Shown here in pieces: positions 56,020 through 64,000 of a DNA stretch of 64,000 nucleotides. The DNA is from Alteromonas sp. KUL49 (GTDB taxonomy: Bacteria > Pseudomonadota > Gammaproteobacteria > Enterobacterales > Alteromonadaceae). Within the stretch, counting starts at the first letter, position 1; every line of letters begins with the position of its first letter. The translations under genes were made by a program, and so were the position numbers. The stretch is taken from positions 434,001-498,000 of the forward strand of contig NZ_BJKL01000002.1 of the NCBI RefSeq assembly GCF_006538345.1. Direction: 5' to 3'. A model generated the notes under the pieces. It was not told where the DNA came from. It saw nothing but the letters and a program-made list of their open reading frames with translations, and searched no databases.

Positions 56020-57065
56020 TTATTCTCCTGCATCAAAGCCCGCCAAGAACGCTCTTAACATCAAAGCCATCTGATCAAACAGAGGATTTGCTTCTGGAAT
56101 AGCACATGCCTCGTGTTCTTTCACTAAGGCTGTGTTAAATCTCATCGTGTTCAGTAATACTTGGTTGACCACTAAATCAGCATGGCATAGCTCGTAGGAC
56201 TCATCGATAACAAAAAAGGTGTTTCCAGCAGTGGTTGTTTCGATAAGTTGTTCAACACCGTGTATCGGAGTAGTTACATCTGCTTGTGAATGCGCAACGA
56301 ACAAAGGCACGTCGATCGTCTGGCCTTCACTCACTTTTTCACGAATGCCACTAATAATATCCATGAGCTCCATTCCAGCAAAACTCGCAACACTAGGATA
56401 TTTATGTGGATTCGGGCCGTGCGTCTCGTAACTGCCATCGAGGAATTTGGCGAGCAGCTTAATACCCCAGATTTTTGAGAGACTCTCGGCATTATCAGAT
56501 AGCGCCAGAGCACCAGAGAACAGCATGATTCCGTCTATGGCATCGGGATTGTTGAGATAGTACTCAACAGATAACGCCCCCCCGTCGAGAAGCCTCCAAT
56601 AATCACAGTATCACTCATTGATTGACCGATACTCACCGCCTGCGAAACGTGAGCCTGCCAACGTTCAGCAAGTTTACTGTCTTCCATATCGTCATCTGCA
56701 TCACGTAGTCCATGCCCGGGCAATAATGGTGCAATGACATCAAAGCCCTCGCTAAACAAAATACCAGCAATTTCTCGCATGAAAAAAGGCGAATCACTTA
56801 AGCCATGGACAAGTACCGCGACTTTTTCAGCTGGCTCATCATGCAACAGTAAGAATGGAGCATTTCCCTCATTTCTGAGCAGATTTGAACACACCGAGTG
56901 TCGGTAAAGTGATGTAGAACGACAGGGTACCAGCTCTCCGAGCTCTTGCTGGTAAAGTGCGGTAAATTGTTCTTTTGGCGATACAGTAGTAGCACTAACA
57001 ACCACTGGCATAGACAATAACAAAACGCCAATAAAAAACTTCATACGTTTTAAGGTAACTCGCAC
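56020..57065 (-). pseudogene. Exported alpha/beta hydrolase interrupted by a frameshift in a G7 tract
   Basis: Two frames make one protein. The first half has a signal peptide, VAVLVHGLSDSPFFMREIA (oxyanion region) and the nucleophile motif GGFSTGG, then goes out of frame. Shifting frame at the run of seven Gs (56577-56583 on the complement) restores ALSVEYYLNNPDAIDGIML and joins the second half. That half has PLFVAHSQADVTTPIHGV (acid) and a late His in YELCHADLV. Eight Gs would keep the frame. It is either a pseudogene, a phase-variable gene or a sequencing error. The GTG start at 57065 is chosen from AGGAG 7 nt upstream; ATG 57044 is possible. Confidence 0.85.
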
Positions 57066-57320
57066 CAAAAGTCTCCTAACGATTTGGTGATAAAAAGTGT
57101 CGTCATAATAACATGACCTAAGTATTTCGAAACTATGAGAGGGTGAAGCGTCTTTGGCTTGTGCTATCTCAATGAAGCAGATTGCATATTTTTTGATTTA
57201 CTCTCATCATTAAGTCAACCCGCAATAGGAAACAGCGCTTCGACAAAGGTGAAATGACTTCACGGTTTTCTTGTCTCGGTTTAGCCAAGATTTCCTTAAC
57301 CACTTAAAAAAGGAAAACAG

Positions 57321-57854
57321 ATGGCAGACTTTAATTTAGCATTTAACCATACCATGGACATGGAAGGGGGTTACGTATTCGACCCAGACGATAACGGCGG
57401 TGAAACCTACATGGGGGTAGCACGCGCAAAGAACCCGCATTGGGTAGGTTGGCCGGTTATCGATAGTCTCAAAAATCGAGATGACTTTCCCGATTGTCTG
57501 GCCGATGACCACCAAATTCAGTCTCACGTAAAGTCTATTTATGTTGAGCGCTATTGGGAAGTGATAAAAGGCGACGACATCGATGATCAAAGTATCGCTG
57601 AATCTATTTTTGATTTTGCAGTCAATGCCGGTCCAAGAACAAGCGTGAAGTTAGCTCAGTCTGCAGTTGGAGCAGTAGCAGACGGATTCATTGGACCTAA
57701 CTCGCTTGCAAAGCTAAACAACACAGATAAGAGGCTTTTTCTCACTGAATTTGCGCTCGCAAAAATAAATCGCTACGTCGAAATATGTGAGGCAACATCA
57801 TCAAATAGGAAGTTTTTCTTTGGCTGGGTTAAACGCACTTTAAAGGGTCTTTAG
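57321..57854 (+). CDS. GH108-type lysozyme (N-acetylmuramidase)
   Basis: A 177-aa protein with the glycoside hydrolase 108 opening. Catalytic E15 is in MEGGYVFDPDDNGGETYMGV, followed by IYVERYWEVIKGDDI and a C-terminal peptidoglycan-binding-3 region including NAGPRTSVKLAQSAVGA and ADGFIGPNSLAKLN. Such enzymes are usually phage endolysins. There is no signal peptide and no holin, spanin or other phage gene nearby. It has a good ribosome-binding site (AAAGGAAAA) and a strong terminator, so it looks like a single captured gene. Confidence 0.87.
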   Translation: MADFNLAFNHTMDMEGGYVFDPDDNGGETYMGVARAKNPHWVGWPVIDSLKNRDDFPDCLADDHQIQSHVKSIYVERYWEVIKGDDIDDQSIAESIFDFAVNAGPRTSVKLAQSAVGAVADGFIGPNSLAKLNNTDKRLFLTEFALAKINRYVEICEATSSNRKFFFGWVKRTLKGL

Positions 57855-57860
57855 AAAGGA

Positions 57861-57888
57861 AAAAAGGCGACCAAAAGGTCGCCTTTTT
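57861..57888. terminator. Bidirectional terminator after the GH108 gene
   Basis: AAAAAGGCGACC, loop AAAA, GGTCGCCTTTTT: a perfect 12-bp stem with flanking A and T runs. It serves the lysozyme gene and the converging DUF3718 gene. Confidence 0.93.
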
Positions 57889-57943
57889 AGAGCGCAGAGC
57901 GTTTACTCTGCAACCATGTTGAAATGGTCTTTGGCTAGTGCCA

Positions 57944-58336
57944 TTAGATTCGGTTCGCTAGCAACTGAGCAATTGGGCTGTCTTGCAAACCATTCTCAGT
58001 TACCCATGCGGTCAATGTTTTACCGTCAGCTTCAGGAGCAGAAAGGTCACTCTTAGGCATTTTCTTAACAAGTAAAGAACCAGAGTTTACTGCACCATTG
58101 AGCAATGCAGTGCGGATTAAGCTGTTTCCGCTACATGTAATACCGTCGTAGTAATCTTTAAGCTTTAGTCTGTAGTCGGCTTCTACTGCACGCATTTTCT
58201 TGCGTAGTTCACTTTTATCGTCAGCCTGAACGATGGTACAAATGTTTGCTAGTGCCTCATCAACGTTAGCTTGAGCCATACCCGAAACGCCAAGAGTAGC
58301 GCCGATAAGTAAAGAAGCTTTAACTATTTTCAACAT
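57944..58336 (-). CDS. Small exported DUF3718-type protein
   Basis: A 130-aa protein with a signal peptide (cleavage near residue 23, after GMAQA). Two cysteines (NICTIV and ITCSGNSLIR) probably form a disulfide. The helical ALANIC..RKKMRA and CSGNSLIRTALLNGA segments resemble DUF3718, a family found mainly in Alteromonadales and Shewanella. Family assignment is from memory of the motif layout and only moderately sure. No function is known. Confidence 0.6.
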   Translation of the reverse strand: MLKIVKASLLIGATLGVSGMAQANVDEALANICTIVQADDKSELRKKMRAVEADYRLKLKDYYDGITCSGNSLIRTALLNGAVNSGSLLVKKMPKSDLSAPEADGKTLTAWVTENGLQDSPIAQLLANRI

Positions 58337-58429
58337 GGTTAATTCCTCGAATTTTTAATAAGTTAGATTTGTCTGTTCGAGATGAATTAAACTAAAAAAC
58401 GGTGGAGAGAAAAATCCTAGAGACGATAC

Positions 58430-58862
58430 TTAGGTATTCGAATACATACCTTTTTGAGAGTAACTGTTATTTACCTCGTCTTCTTTAATCCAAGTAACCG
58501 CTTCTTCTAAATTAGAAAATTCGCGACTTTGGTAATGCGAGCAATCTGGGGGGTAACACGAAGCTTTGTGTCACTCGAGACGAGATAGCAGAAGACGACA
58601 CGTAAGCTTCTTTAACCATACCGGCTTTGATAGCGATACGAGTGGCTTCATGAAGGTGAGGGATAGCGTCTGCGGTAGGCATCCAATCGTTATGCAAGAC
58701 ACCCACTACACCAAACGGAGGAACTAGCTGAGGAAATATGACTTCGTTGATTGTTCGGGTGAACTCTCTGGCCTTTTCCAGATTCCATCCACCAGAGGCT
58801 TCAAGATAAACAATATTATCTTGCACCCAAATCTTTAATTCACCGTGGCTATCAAATGACAT
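58430..58862 (-). pseudogene. STAS/SpoIIAA-like protein interrupted by a frameshift in a C6 tract
   Basis: The first frame encodes 116 residues from MSFDSHGELKIWVQDNIVYL to VTQSFVLPP, then turns into an unlikely tail and stops at 58512. At a run of six Cs (58548-58553 on the complement) another frame takes over for 38 codons. It reads PDCSHYQSREFSNLEEAVTW, then IKEDE, to a stop at 58430. That end resembles the usual end of SpoIIAA/STAS-like proteins (F..LEEA..WL). Five Cs would restore one 155-residue frame. The family call is inferred from the fold-like pattern and is tentative. Confidence 0.7.
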
Positions 58863-58880
58863 ACGTACCTTACAAATAAC

Positions 58881-58907
58881 GCACTACGCTCATAATAAAC
58901 GTAGTGC
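58881..58907. other. Inverted repeat upstream of the broken STAS-like gene
   Basis: GCACTACG and CGTAGTGC are perfect 8-nt arms 11 nt apart, 19-45 nt upstream of the gene start and about 100 nt downstream of prsR. It could be a weak terminator for prsR or an operator for the next gene. Confidence 0.45.
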
Positions 58908-59007
58908 ATACGTTAAGCGTGTCATAGGTCAGCGTAATTCGCCATTAAACATTATGATAAATTTTTTCCCTGGCAAACCCGCTTTTCATCACTACAACGA
59001 GTAATTT

Positions 59008-60369
59008 TTAGTCACTACTTTTAAGATCGTCTAGATGATATTTATCAATGAGTGAATAGAGCGTTGGACGCGTAACGCCGAGCAACTCAGCGGTTTTTGA
59101 CATGTTTTTGTCAGCGGTCTGATAAGCTTTGCGAATGGCTCGACTCTCGGCAATTTCACGCACTTCTCGTAAATTTAGGGTCTCTAATTCGGTTTCACCG
59201 CTCACTGGCATCAGCCCCATATCATCTGGTTGAATGACGGTGCCCTCGGCCATTATTACCGCAGACTTGAGCTTATTTTGCATTTCTCGAATATTACCTG
59301 GCCACTTGTGAGCTAGCATAGCGTTGATGGCTGACTCGGAAAAACTCTTTGCTTTAGCGTTAAATTCTTCGCGATAACTGTTTAAAAATGTGCGAGCTAA
59401 CAAAACAATGTCTTGATCTCGATCTCTGAGTGGTGGAATCAAAATTGGAATTTCACCGATACGATAATACAAATCTTCTCGAAAACGCTCTTCGGCCACC
59501 ATAGTTTGTAGGTCTCGGTGCGTCGCACAAATCACACGAATATCTACCGGAATCTCGTTTCTACCGCCAACGCGCTCGATAACGCGCTCTTGTAAAAATC
59601 GCAGCATTTTAGCTTGCAATCCAATAGGCATATCACCGATCTCGTCTAAGAAAAGAGTCCCTCCTTGAGCGGTTTCGATTTTGCCTAATGTGGTTTTATT
59701 AGCACCGGTAAACGCGCCTTTTTCATAGCCAAACAATTCACTTTCTAGTAAGCTCTCAGGAATTGAAGCACAGTTTATAGCAACAAATGGCTTGTCTTTT
59801 CTGGGGCTGTGTTCATGAATACTCCGGGCGAAAACCTCTTTACCCGTACCACTTTCACCCAGTAGCAACGTGCTAATATCGGTATTAGCGATTTTCTCTG
59901 CTTTTTTCACCACTGTTTGAATGGCATCACTGTTGCCAATAATACGTCCCATACCCACTCGAGCGCGGGAAAGGATACTGTTTTCGTGTTCAAGGGTGGC
60001 GAGATTGAGCGCTCTGCCTACCAGCAACTTAATTGTGTCAGAATCAATGGGCTTTTGATAAAAATCGTAAGCTCCAAACTCAATGGCTTTGAGTGCATTT
60101 TCCTTGTCGTTATTCCCTGTCACTACGATGACTTTTGTTCGAGGTGCCAAAGACACAATATCTTGTAAAATCCTAAGTCCTTCAGAAGCATTAGCAGGGT
60201 CAGGTGGAAGGCCAAGATCTAAAGTAACTACTTTGGGTTCAAAACGACGTAACTGCGCAATCGCCGACGTATGATCATCAGCAAATACGACATTGTAGTC
60301 AGTTAAGCTCCATTTTAATTGTTTTTGGATACCCAAATCGTCGTCAACCACTAATATGGTTTCTGCCAT
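59008..60369 (-). CDS. prsR: PEP-CTERM-box response regulator PrsR (sigma-54 activator)
   Basis: A 453-aa NtrC-type regulator. The receiver domain (about 1-125) has phosphoacceptor D51 in VTLDLGLPPDP. The AAA+ domain (about 145-375) has Walker A GESGTGKEVFARSI and the sigma-54-contacting GAFTGA in YEKGAFTGANKT. A Fis-type helix-turn-helix (NMSKTAELLGVTRPTLYSLI) ends the protein. The long receiver loop with LGLPPDPANASEG is the hallmark of PrsR, which controls exosortase/PEP-CTERM and EPS genes. It lies 65 nt after prsK. A sigma-54 promoter in front of the PEP-CTERM-like gene in this window is a candidate target. Confidence 0.9.
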   Translation of the reverse strand: MAETILVVDDDLGIQKQLKWSLTDYNVVFADDHTSAIAQLRRFEPKVVTLDLGLPPDPANASEGLRILQDIVSLAPRTKVIVVTGNNDKENALKAIEFGAYDFYQKPIDSDTIKLLVGRALNLATLEHENSILSRARVGMGRIIGNSDAIQTVVKKAEKIANTDISTLLLGESGTGKEVFARSIHEHSPRKDKPFVAINCASIPESLLESELFGYEKGAFTGANKTTLGKIETAQGGTLFLDEIGDMPIGLQAKMLRFLQERVIERVGGRNEIPVDIRVICATHRDLQTMVAEERFREDLYYRIGEIPILIPPLRDRDQDIVLLARTFLNSYREEFNAKAKSFSESAINAMLAHKWPGNIREMQNKLKSAVIMAEGTVIQPDDMGLMPVSGETELETLNLREVREIAESRAIRKAYQTADKNMSKTAELLGVTRPTLYSLIDKYHLDDLKSSD

Positions 60370-60434
60370 TACCCTTTTCCTATTTGTTACTTCATCCTGA
60401 TATAAGTGCGTTTTTACACACTCGACACATCTGA

Positions 60435-62477
60435 CTAGTTAATCGGAAAAGCGAGCGTAAAACAACTCCCTTTTCCAACTTCACTTCTCACTTTCAGCGA
60501 CCCACCAATCGAACTCATGTAGTCTTTAGCATCATAAGCCCCTATACCCATTCCGGCATTGCCTTTCGTGGTGTCAAAAGGCTTAAACAAGCGATTTTCA
60601 ATGAAATCTGCGTCCATCCCGCAACCGGTATCTTCGATATGCACAAACTGTCGCTTACCACTGATTGATTTAGTCAAGGTTATATTTACTTGACCATTAT
60701 TTTCTGTAGCTTGTTGCGCATTGCTAATTAAATGATAGAAAACATTTGCCACTTTCTCGTTATCAACGTTTACTGACAACTCTTCTGAGACATGCACTGT
60801 TGGTAGCGGCAGTAGACCTTGGCATCGTTGTTCGACCACTTGCTGAACAATAGTGGATAATTTTACCGTCGCCTGCTCTCCAGAAATTACCGTTTTCTTT
60901 TCAGTGAGCTGCTTTAACATTCGATCCATACGCGACTTGGTGTGCACCAAGGTATCGAAAGTATCTTCAATAAACTCTGGGTTGTGCTTGTGCTGTTCAG
61001 CATTCGCTAGGATAAGGTCGACTTGGGCCATCACATTTTTGAGGTCGTGAAGTACAAAGGCAGACATACGATTGAAGGCGGCAAACTGTGCGTTTTCCGC
61101 AACGTCTTTAGCTGCTTCATGGTGATAGATATAAGTACCGACCTGCTCGGTAACGGCGGTGAGGTAGTCTCTGAGCTCCCAGTTTAACGACACTTTCTCG
61201 GCATCTCGCGCTGCAAGTACTGCAACCCCCCATATTTTTTCGTTATTGTATAGCGGCAGGAAAAGTTGATACCCCCATTCTCTGAGAATATCTCTGTCCA
61301 ACTGAAGCCCCTGATAATTGAAAGGTTTAACCTGATACTCAGAGGTATCAATAAACCAGGGGTTAGTTTCACAATGATGAGCCATGGTTATCAGTAGCGC
61401 TTGGTTGTGCTCGTTTTCTTGTAATGGCCTAACCGATGCCACCGGCTCAAATTCATCATTGGTTTTCTTGTATAGAATTCCAGAGTCGTAATTGATTGCC
61501 TTGAGCATTCCAAGCAATGCTCGCTCATACACTTTGTCTGGTTCATTCACATTGGTTGAGAGCGCTTTAGTGAGCTTCACCCACTCCACACGATAGTCAT
61601 ATTGGTTAGCAAAGAAGTGTTTTGTGATAAACACCTTTATCTTCGTTCTAAACGAATTAGACAAAAACACACTCGCCAGCAGAGCCAACGACATGACCAC
61701 CAAAATTATTTGTACCGTTGCGCCCCAACTACCGCCAACATAATTAATGGCATAACCCGCCAATGCCATCACAAACAGATAGGCACCAGCGACCAAGAGC
61801 AAAGAGCTGTGCAGGACAACATCACGAGATATAAATATGTCTACACCCCAATGACTTATTCTACGAATCGCTACGACCAAAAAGGGAATGAGTAGAAAAT
61901 ATATGAAACCACGCGCCGCGACATAACCCAGTTCGACTTGATTCACCATGGTTGCATTTGCGTAGGTAACAAACTCGAATAAATGAATAGCCCCTAAATA
62001 CAATACAAGAGGCTTATATGCCCATTGATCTTTATTTGCTTGGCGATACATCACTTCCAACAAAATCAACACTTCGAGTGCTAAAACAATTAGCAGTAAA
62101 TAACGCCAAGACGGGTCAATATAAAACAGGTTTGGTAGTAAGAGTGTGATCAGCCCGGGTAAGAGTATAAAAAAGGTTGTTGGACGCCTTATTATCTGCC
62201 AAAAGCTTGTAAAATTATCTTGCAAGCAACTTGCAAGAAAGAGCAGCCAAACCAACTGTTTAACTGCATCCATATTGAGTAAACGAGACAGGCTGATAGG
62301 GCCAAAAAGCGTGGCTATCATACTCAAAGACCACACCAGTGTGACGGCTGATGCCAACACGAGCATGTGCTTTGCTACTCCGGATTTTCGTACAGTGAGT
62401 AGAAGCAACAAGAGGACTAAATACGCTAAACTATTCAGCGCGTATCCTATGTCTGAAATCCCTATACCTGAAATCAT
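60435..62477 (-). CDS. prsK: PEP-CTERM system histidine kinase PrsK
   Basis: A 680-aa membrane kinase. The first 290 residues hold about eight to ten membrane helices, a layout typical of PrsK. A GAF-like sensor region follows (about 300-445). The kinase core has the phosphoacceptor helix FVLHDLKNVMAQVDLILANA, an N box in FYHLISNAQQATE, and the ATP-binding IEDTGCGMD and KGNAGMGIGAYDAK. Directly followed by its partner regulator gene prsR and preceded, 36 nt away, by a FabH-like gene in the same direction, so the three may form an operon. The signal it senses is unknown. Confidence 0.9.
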   Translation of the reverse strand: MISGIGISDIGYALNSLAYLVLLLLLLTVRKSGVAKHMLVLASAVTLVWSLSMIATLFGPISLSRLLNMDAVKQLVWLLFLASCLQDNFTSFWQIIRRPTTFFILLPGLITLLLPNLFYIDPSWRYLLLIVLALEVLILLEVMYRQANKDQWAYKPLVLYLGAIHLFEFVTYANATMVNQVELGYVAARGFIYFLLIPFLVVAIRRISHWGVDIFISRDVVLHSSLLLVAGAYLFVMALAGYAINYVGGSWGATVQIILVVMSLALLASVFLSNSFRTKIKVFITKHFFANQYDYRVEWVKLTKALSTNVNEPDKVYERALLGMLKAINYDSGILYKKTNDEFEPVASVRPLQENEHNQALLITMAHHCETNPWFIDTSEYQVKPFNYQGLQLDRDILREWGYQLFLPLYNNEKIWGVAVLAARDAEKVSLNWELRDYLTAVTEQVGTYIYHHEAAKDVAENAQFAAFNRMSAFVLHDLKNVMAQVDLILANAEQHKHNPEFIEDTFDTLVHTKSRMDRMLKQLTEKKTVISGEQATVKLSTIVQQVVEQRCQGLLPLPTVHVSEELSVNVDNEKVANVFYHLISNAQQATENNGQVNITLTKSISGKRQFVHIEDTGCGMDADFIENRLFKPFDTTKGNAGMGIGAYDAKDYMSSIGGSLKVRSEVGKGSCFTLAFPIN

Positions 62478-62513
62478 CCTTTCTTCACCCTAAACCGCAC
62501 TAATTACCTGCTA

Positions 62514-63638
62514 TTAACGCTTCTTCAATACCAGAGAGCCAATGGAATACCCTGCACCAAACGAACACAAAATGCCTACGTCCCCCGAGACCAGATCTTC
62601 ATGATATTTACCAAAAGCAATAACAGAGCCTGCAGAGGCTGTATTGGCAAACTCATCAAGTACTATGGGCGCTTCTTCGCGACTGGCTTCACGCCCTAAT
62701 AGTCGCTTTGCTATCAAGGTGTTCATATTGATGTTAGCTTGGTGCAACCACCATCGTTTTACATTTGCTGGCTCAATATCATGACGGCTAAGGTGCTCTG
62801 AAATATGCTCAGCAGCCATAGGACACACTTCTTTAAATACCTTACGTCCAGCTTGGTGGAATAACTTGTCGGCACCGTATGGATCAACGTCCTCTGCACG
62901 GGTCAAATATCCAAAATTAGAACGGATATTGTTCGAAAACTGCGTTACAGCCTTGGTACTCAACACATCATAAACATGTTCAGATGTAGCGGTTTCAGCG
63001 CGTTCTAAAACAGTCGCAGTAGACACGTCACCAAATATAAAATGACTATCGCGGTCTTTATAGTTAACTTGCGGAGACACTAGTTCAGGATTTATGACTA
63101 AAACGCACTTAGCGCTGCCGGCGCTCAGCATTTCGAACGCTCTATGCATACCAAAGGTCGCAGCTGAGCATGCAACCAACATATCAAAACCAAACCCTTT
63201 GATTCCTAACGCACCCTGAACTTCAATAGCGATAGCAGGATAGGAGCGCTGTGTGTATGCACAAGAAACGATAACCGCATCAATGTCGTCTGCCTTTTTG
63301 TTGGCTTTCTCCATGGCAATCTTTGCCGACGCAATAGCAAATTCAGCTTGATGAGAAAGTACTTCATCTGCTCGAGGTTCAATCAGTGGTTTCATTCTAT
63401 CCACGTCTAACGCGCCATCTTTTTTGTAGATGTAACGTTGTTTGATACCTGACGCTTTCTCAATAAATTCAGCGCTTGAGTGAGGCATAGCCTGCACTTC
63501 TCCACTTTCAATTTCACTACTATGTTGCGCATTGAACTTATCACAATACGCGTTATAGCTTTCCACAAGCTCTTGATTAGAAATGCTATCTTGTGGGTGC
63601 CATACTCCAACCCCACTAATAACGATTTGCTGCGACAT
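62514..63638 (-). CDS. FabH-like beta-ketoacyl-ACP synthase III
   Basis: A 374-aa thiolase-fold enzyme with the KAS III triad: Cys in LVACSAATFG, His in WWLHQANINM, and Asn in EFANTASAG. It is longer than housekeeping FabH (about 317 aa) because of an insertion near residues 25-100 (QHSSEIESGEVQAMPHSSAE and KDGALDVDRMKP). That resembles alternative FabH enzymes that condense medium-chain acyl-CoA, as described for a Pseudomonas aeruginosa homologue; substrate here is inference. The ATG at 63638 gives MSQQIVISGVGVW; the upstream extension to 63692 is unlikely. It could be co-transcribed with prsK/prsR. Confidence 0.88.
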   Translation of the reverse strand: MSQQIVISGVGVWHPQDSISNQELVESYNAYCDKFNAQHSSEIESGEVQAMPHSSAEFIEKASGIKQRYIYKKDGALDVDRMKPLIEPRADEVLSHQAEFAIASAKIAMEKANKKADDIDAVIVSCAYTQRSYPAIAIEVQGALGIKGFGFDMLVACSAATFGMHRAFEMLSAGSAKCVLVINPELVSPQVNYKDRDSHFIFGDVSTATVLERAETATSEHVYDVLSTKAVTQFSNNIRSNFGYLTRAEDVDPYGADKLFHQAGRKVFKEVCPMAAEHISEHLSRHDIEPANVKRWWLHQANINMNTLIAKRLLGREASREEAPIVLDEFANTASAGSVIAFGKYHEDLVSGDVGILCSFGAGYSIGSLVLKKR

Positions 63639-63875
63639 GGGTAATCTCTTTCTGTAATTATTTTTAAATTGTACGACATGTATTCGAGACATCTGAAGAT
63701 TGCGCGAACACTTCCCTCAGGCAAAAGGGAATAATTAAACAATGTCGTCAGTTTGTTTATATTCGATTGTTCTAATGCGAACAGGTGCTACTAGCTTAAC
63801 GCAATCGATAGAATAAGTAATCTTTGGAAGGGCAAATTAGCTCGGCTTTAGAAGTTACAGCTAAAAAATCAACAA

Positions 63876-63905
63876 AAAACGGCGCTCAAGGCGCCGTTTT
63901 CGCAG
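63876..63905 (-). terminator. Terminator after the truncated right-edge gene
   Basis: AAAACGGCGC, loop TCAAG, GCGCCGTTTT: a perfect 10-bp stem with a T run on the minus strand, 28 nt after the stop of the partial gene. The rest of the gap up to the FabH-like gene (63639-63875) shows nothing I can name. Confidence 0.85.
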
Positions 63906-63927
63906 AAATCAATTAAAATTTCACATA

Positions 63928-64000
63928 TTAATTTTGAGTGATTTGCCACACAGTTACTGTGCCACTTACTTCACTACCTACGAGCAACAATGCTTGACCG
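63928..64000 (-). CDS. C-terminal fragment of an exported protein, possibly choice-of-anchor I family
   Basis: Only the last 23 codons and the stop are inside the window: GQALLLVGSEVSGTVTVWQI then TQN. The LLVGxEVSGTxTV pattern resembles the last beta-propeller strand of large secreted choice-of-anchor I proteins (phosphatase/nuclease-associated). With so little sequence this is a suggestion. A terminator follows the stop, supporting a real gene end. Confidence 0.5.
   Translation of the reverse strand, partial: GQALLLVGSEVSGTVTVWQITQN

Noticed and set aside
57321..58336. Prophage remnant around the GH108 gene
   Set aside because: Flanking genes show no phage structural, integrase or holin features, and no attachment-site repeats were seen.

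Overview
This window is a stretch of chromosome from a marine gammaproteobacterium, most likely an Alteromonadaceae (Alteromonas or a close relative). The evidence is moderate base composition and two blocks whose gene order closely follows Escherichia coli. Block 1 (1-7558) is pepP-ygfB, then 6S RNA (ssrS), fau, rpiA and serA. Block 2 runs from the pyruvate dehydrogenase operon to mraZ: lpd-aceF-aceE-pdhR, ampE-ampD, nadC, pilA-pilC-pilD-coaE-zapD-yacG, mutT-secA, lpxC and the whole dcw cluster. Family and genus are inferred from gene content, not from a database search.

Layout. 1-7600: housekeeping genes around 6S RNA. A ribokinase, a nucleoside hydrolase and a hybrid histidine kinase sit between ssrS and fau. 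Nucleoside hydrolase, ribokinase and RpiA form a short ribonucleoside salvage route (nucleoside to ribose to ribose-5-phosphate to ribulose-5-phosphate). 7600-13300: accessory genes, namely two DUF481 outer-membrane paralogues, an HDOD protein, a DUF1289 protein, and a membrane-anchored AraC-type regulator followed by a class-C-type serine hydrolase. 13300-20600: pyruvate dehydrogenase complex and its regulator PdhR, with a clear PdhR operator and a second, stretched inverted repeat carrying the same half-sites. 20800-24150: ampE, ampD, a tandem repeat array, a retropepsin-like protease and nadC. 24450-29760: type IV pilus genes without pilB, coaE, zapD, yacG and an aspartoacylase-like gene. 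30080-52550: mutT, secA, an M23 peptidase and sixteen dcw/lpxC genes, nearly all on the minus strand with ATGA-type overlaps, driven at least in part from a promoter with three MraZ boxes. 52770-64000: accessory genes. These are a PEP-CTERM-like exported protein with a sigma-54 promoter, a SapC protein, an M19 dipeptidase, two genes broken at G/C homopolymers, an orphan GH108 lysozyme, a DUF3718 protein, the PrsR/PrsK two-component system of PEP-CTERM/exosortase bacteria, a FabH-like synthase, and the tail of another exported protein.

Most unusual signals. (1) A structured repeat occurs as a 114-bp-period tandem array at 22405-22673 and as a single copy at 29933-30031. Its roughly 50-nt core is conserved, but the long hairpin arms that flank it are unrelated between loci. 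(2) An inverted repeat downstream of ampE has PdhR half-sites set exactly one helical turn further apart than in the normal operator. (3) A sigma-54 promoter precedes a PEP-CTERM-like gene in the same window as the sigma-54 activator PrsR. (4) Two homopolymer frameshifts lie within 2 kb. (5) pilB is absent from an otherwise conserved pil block, and zapA is absent upstream of ssrS.
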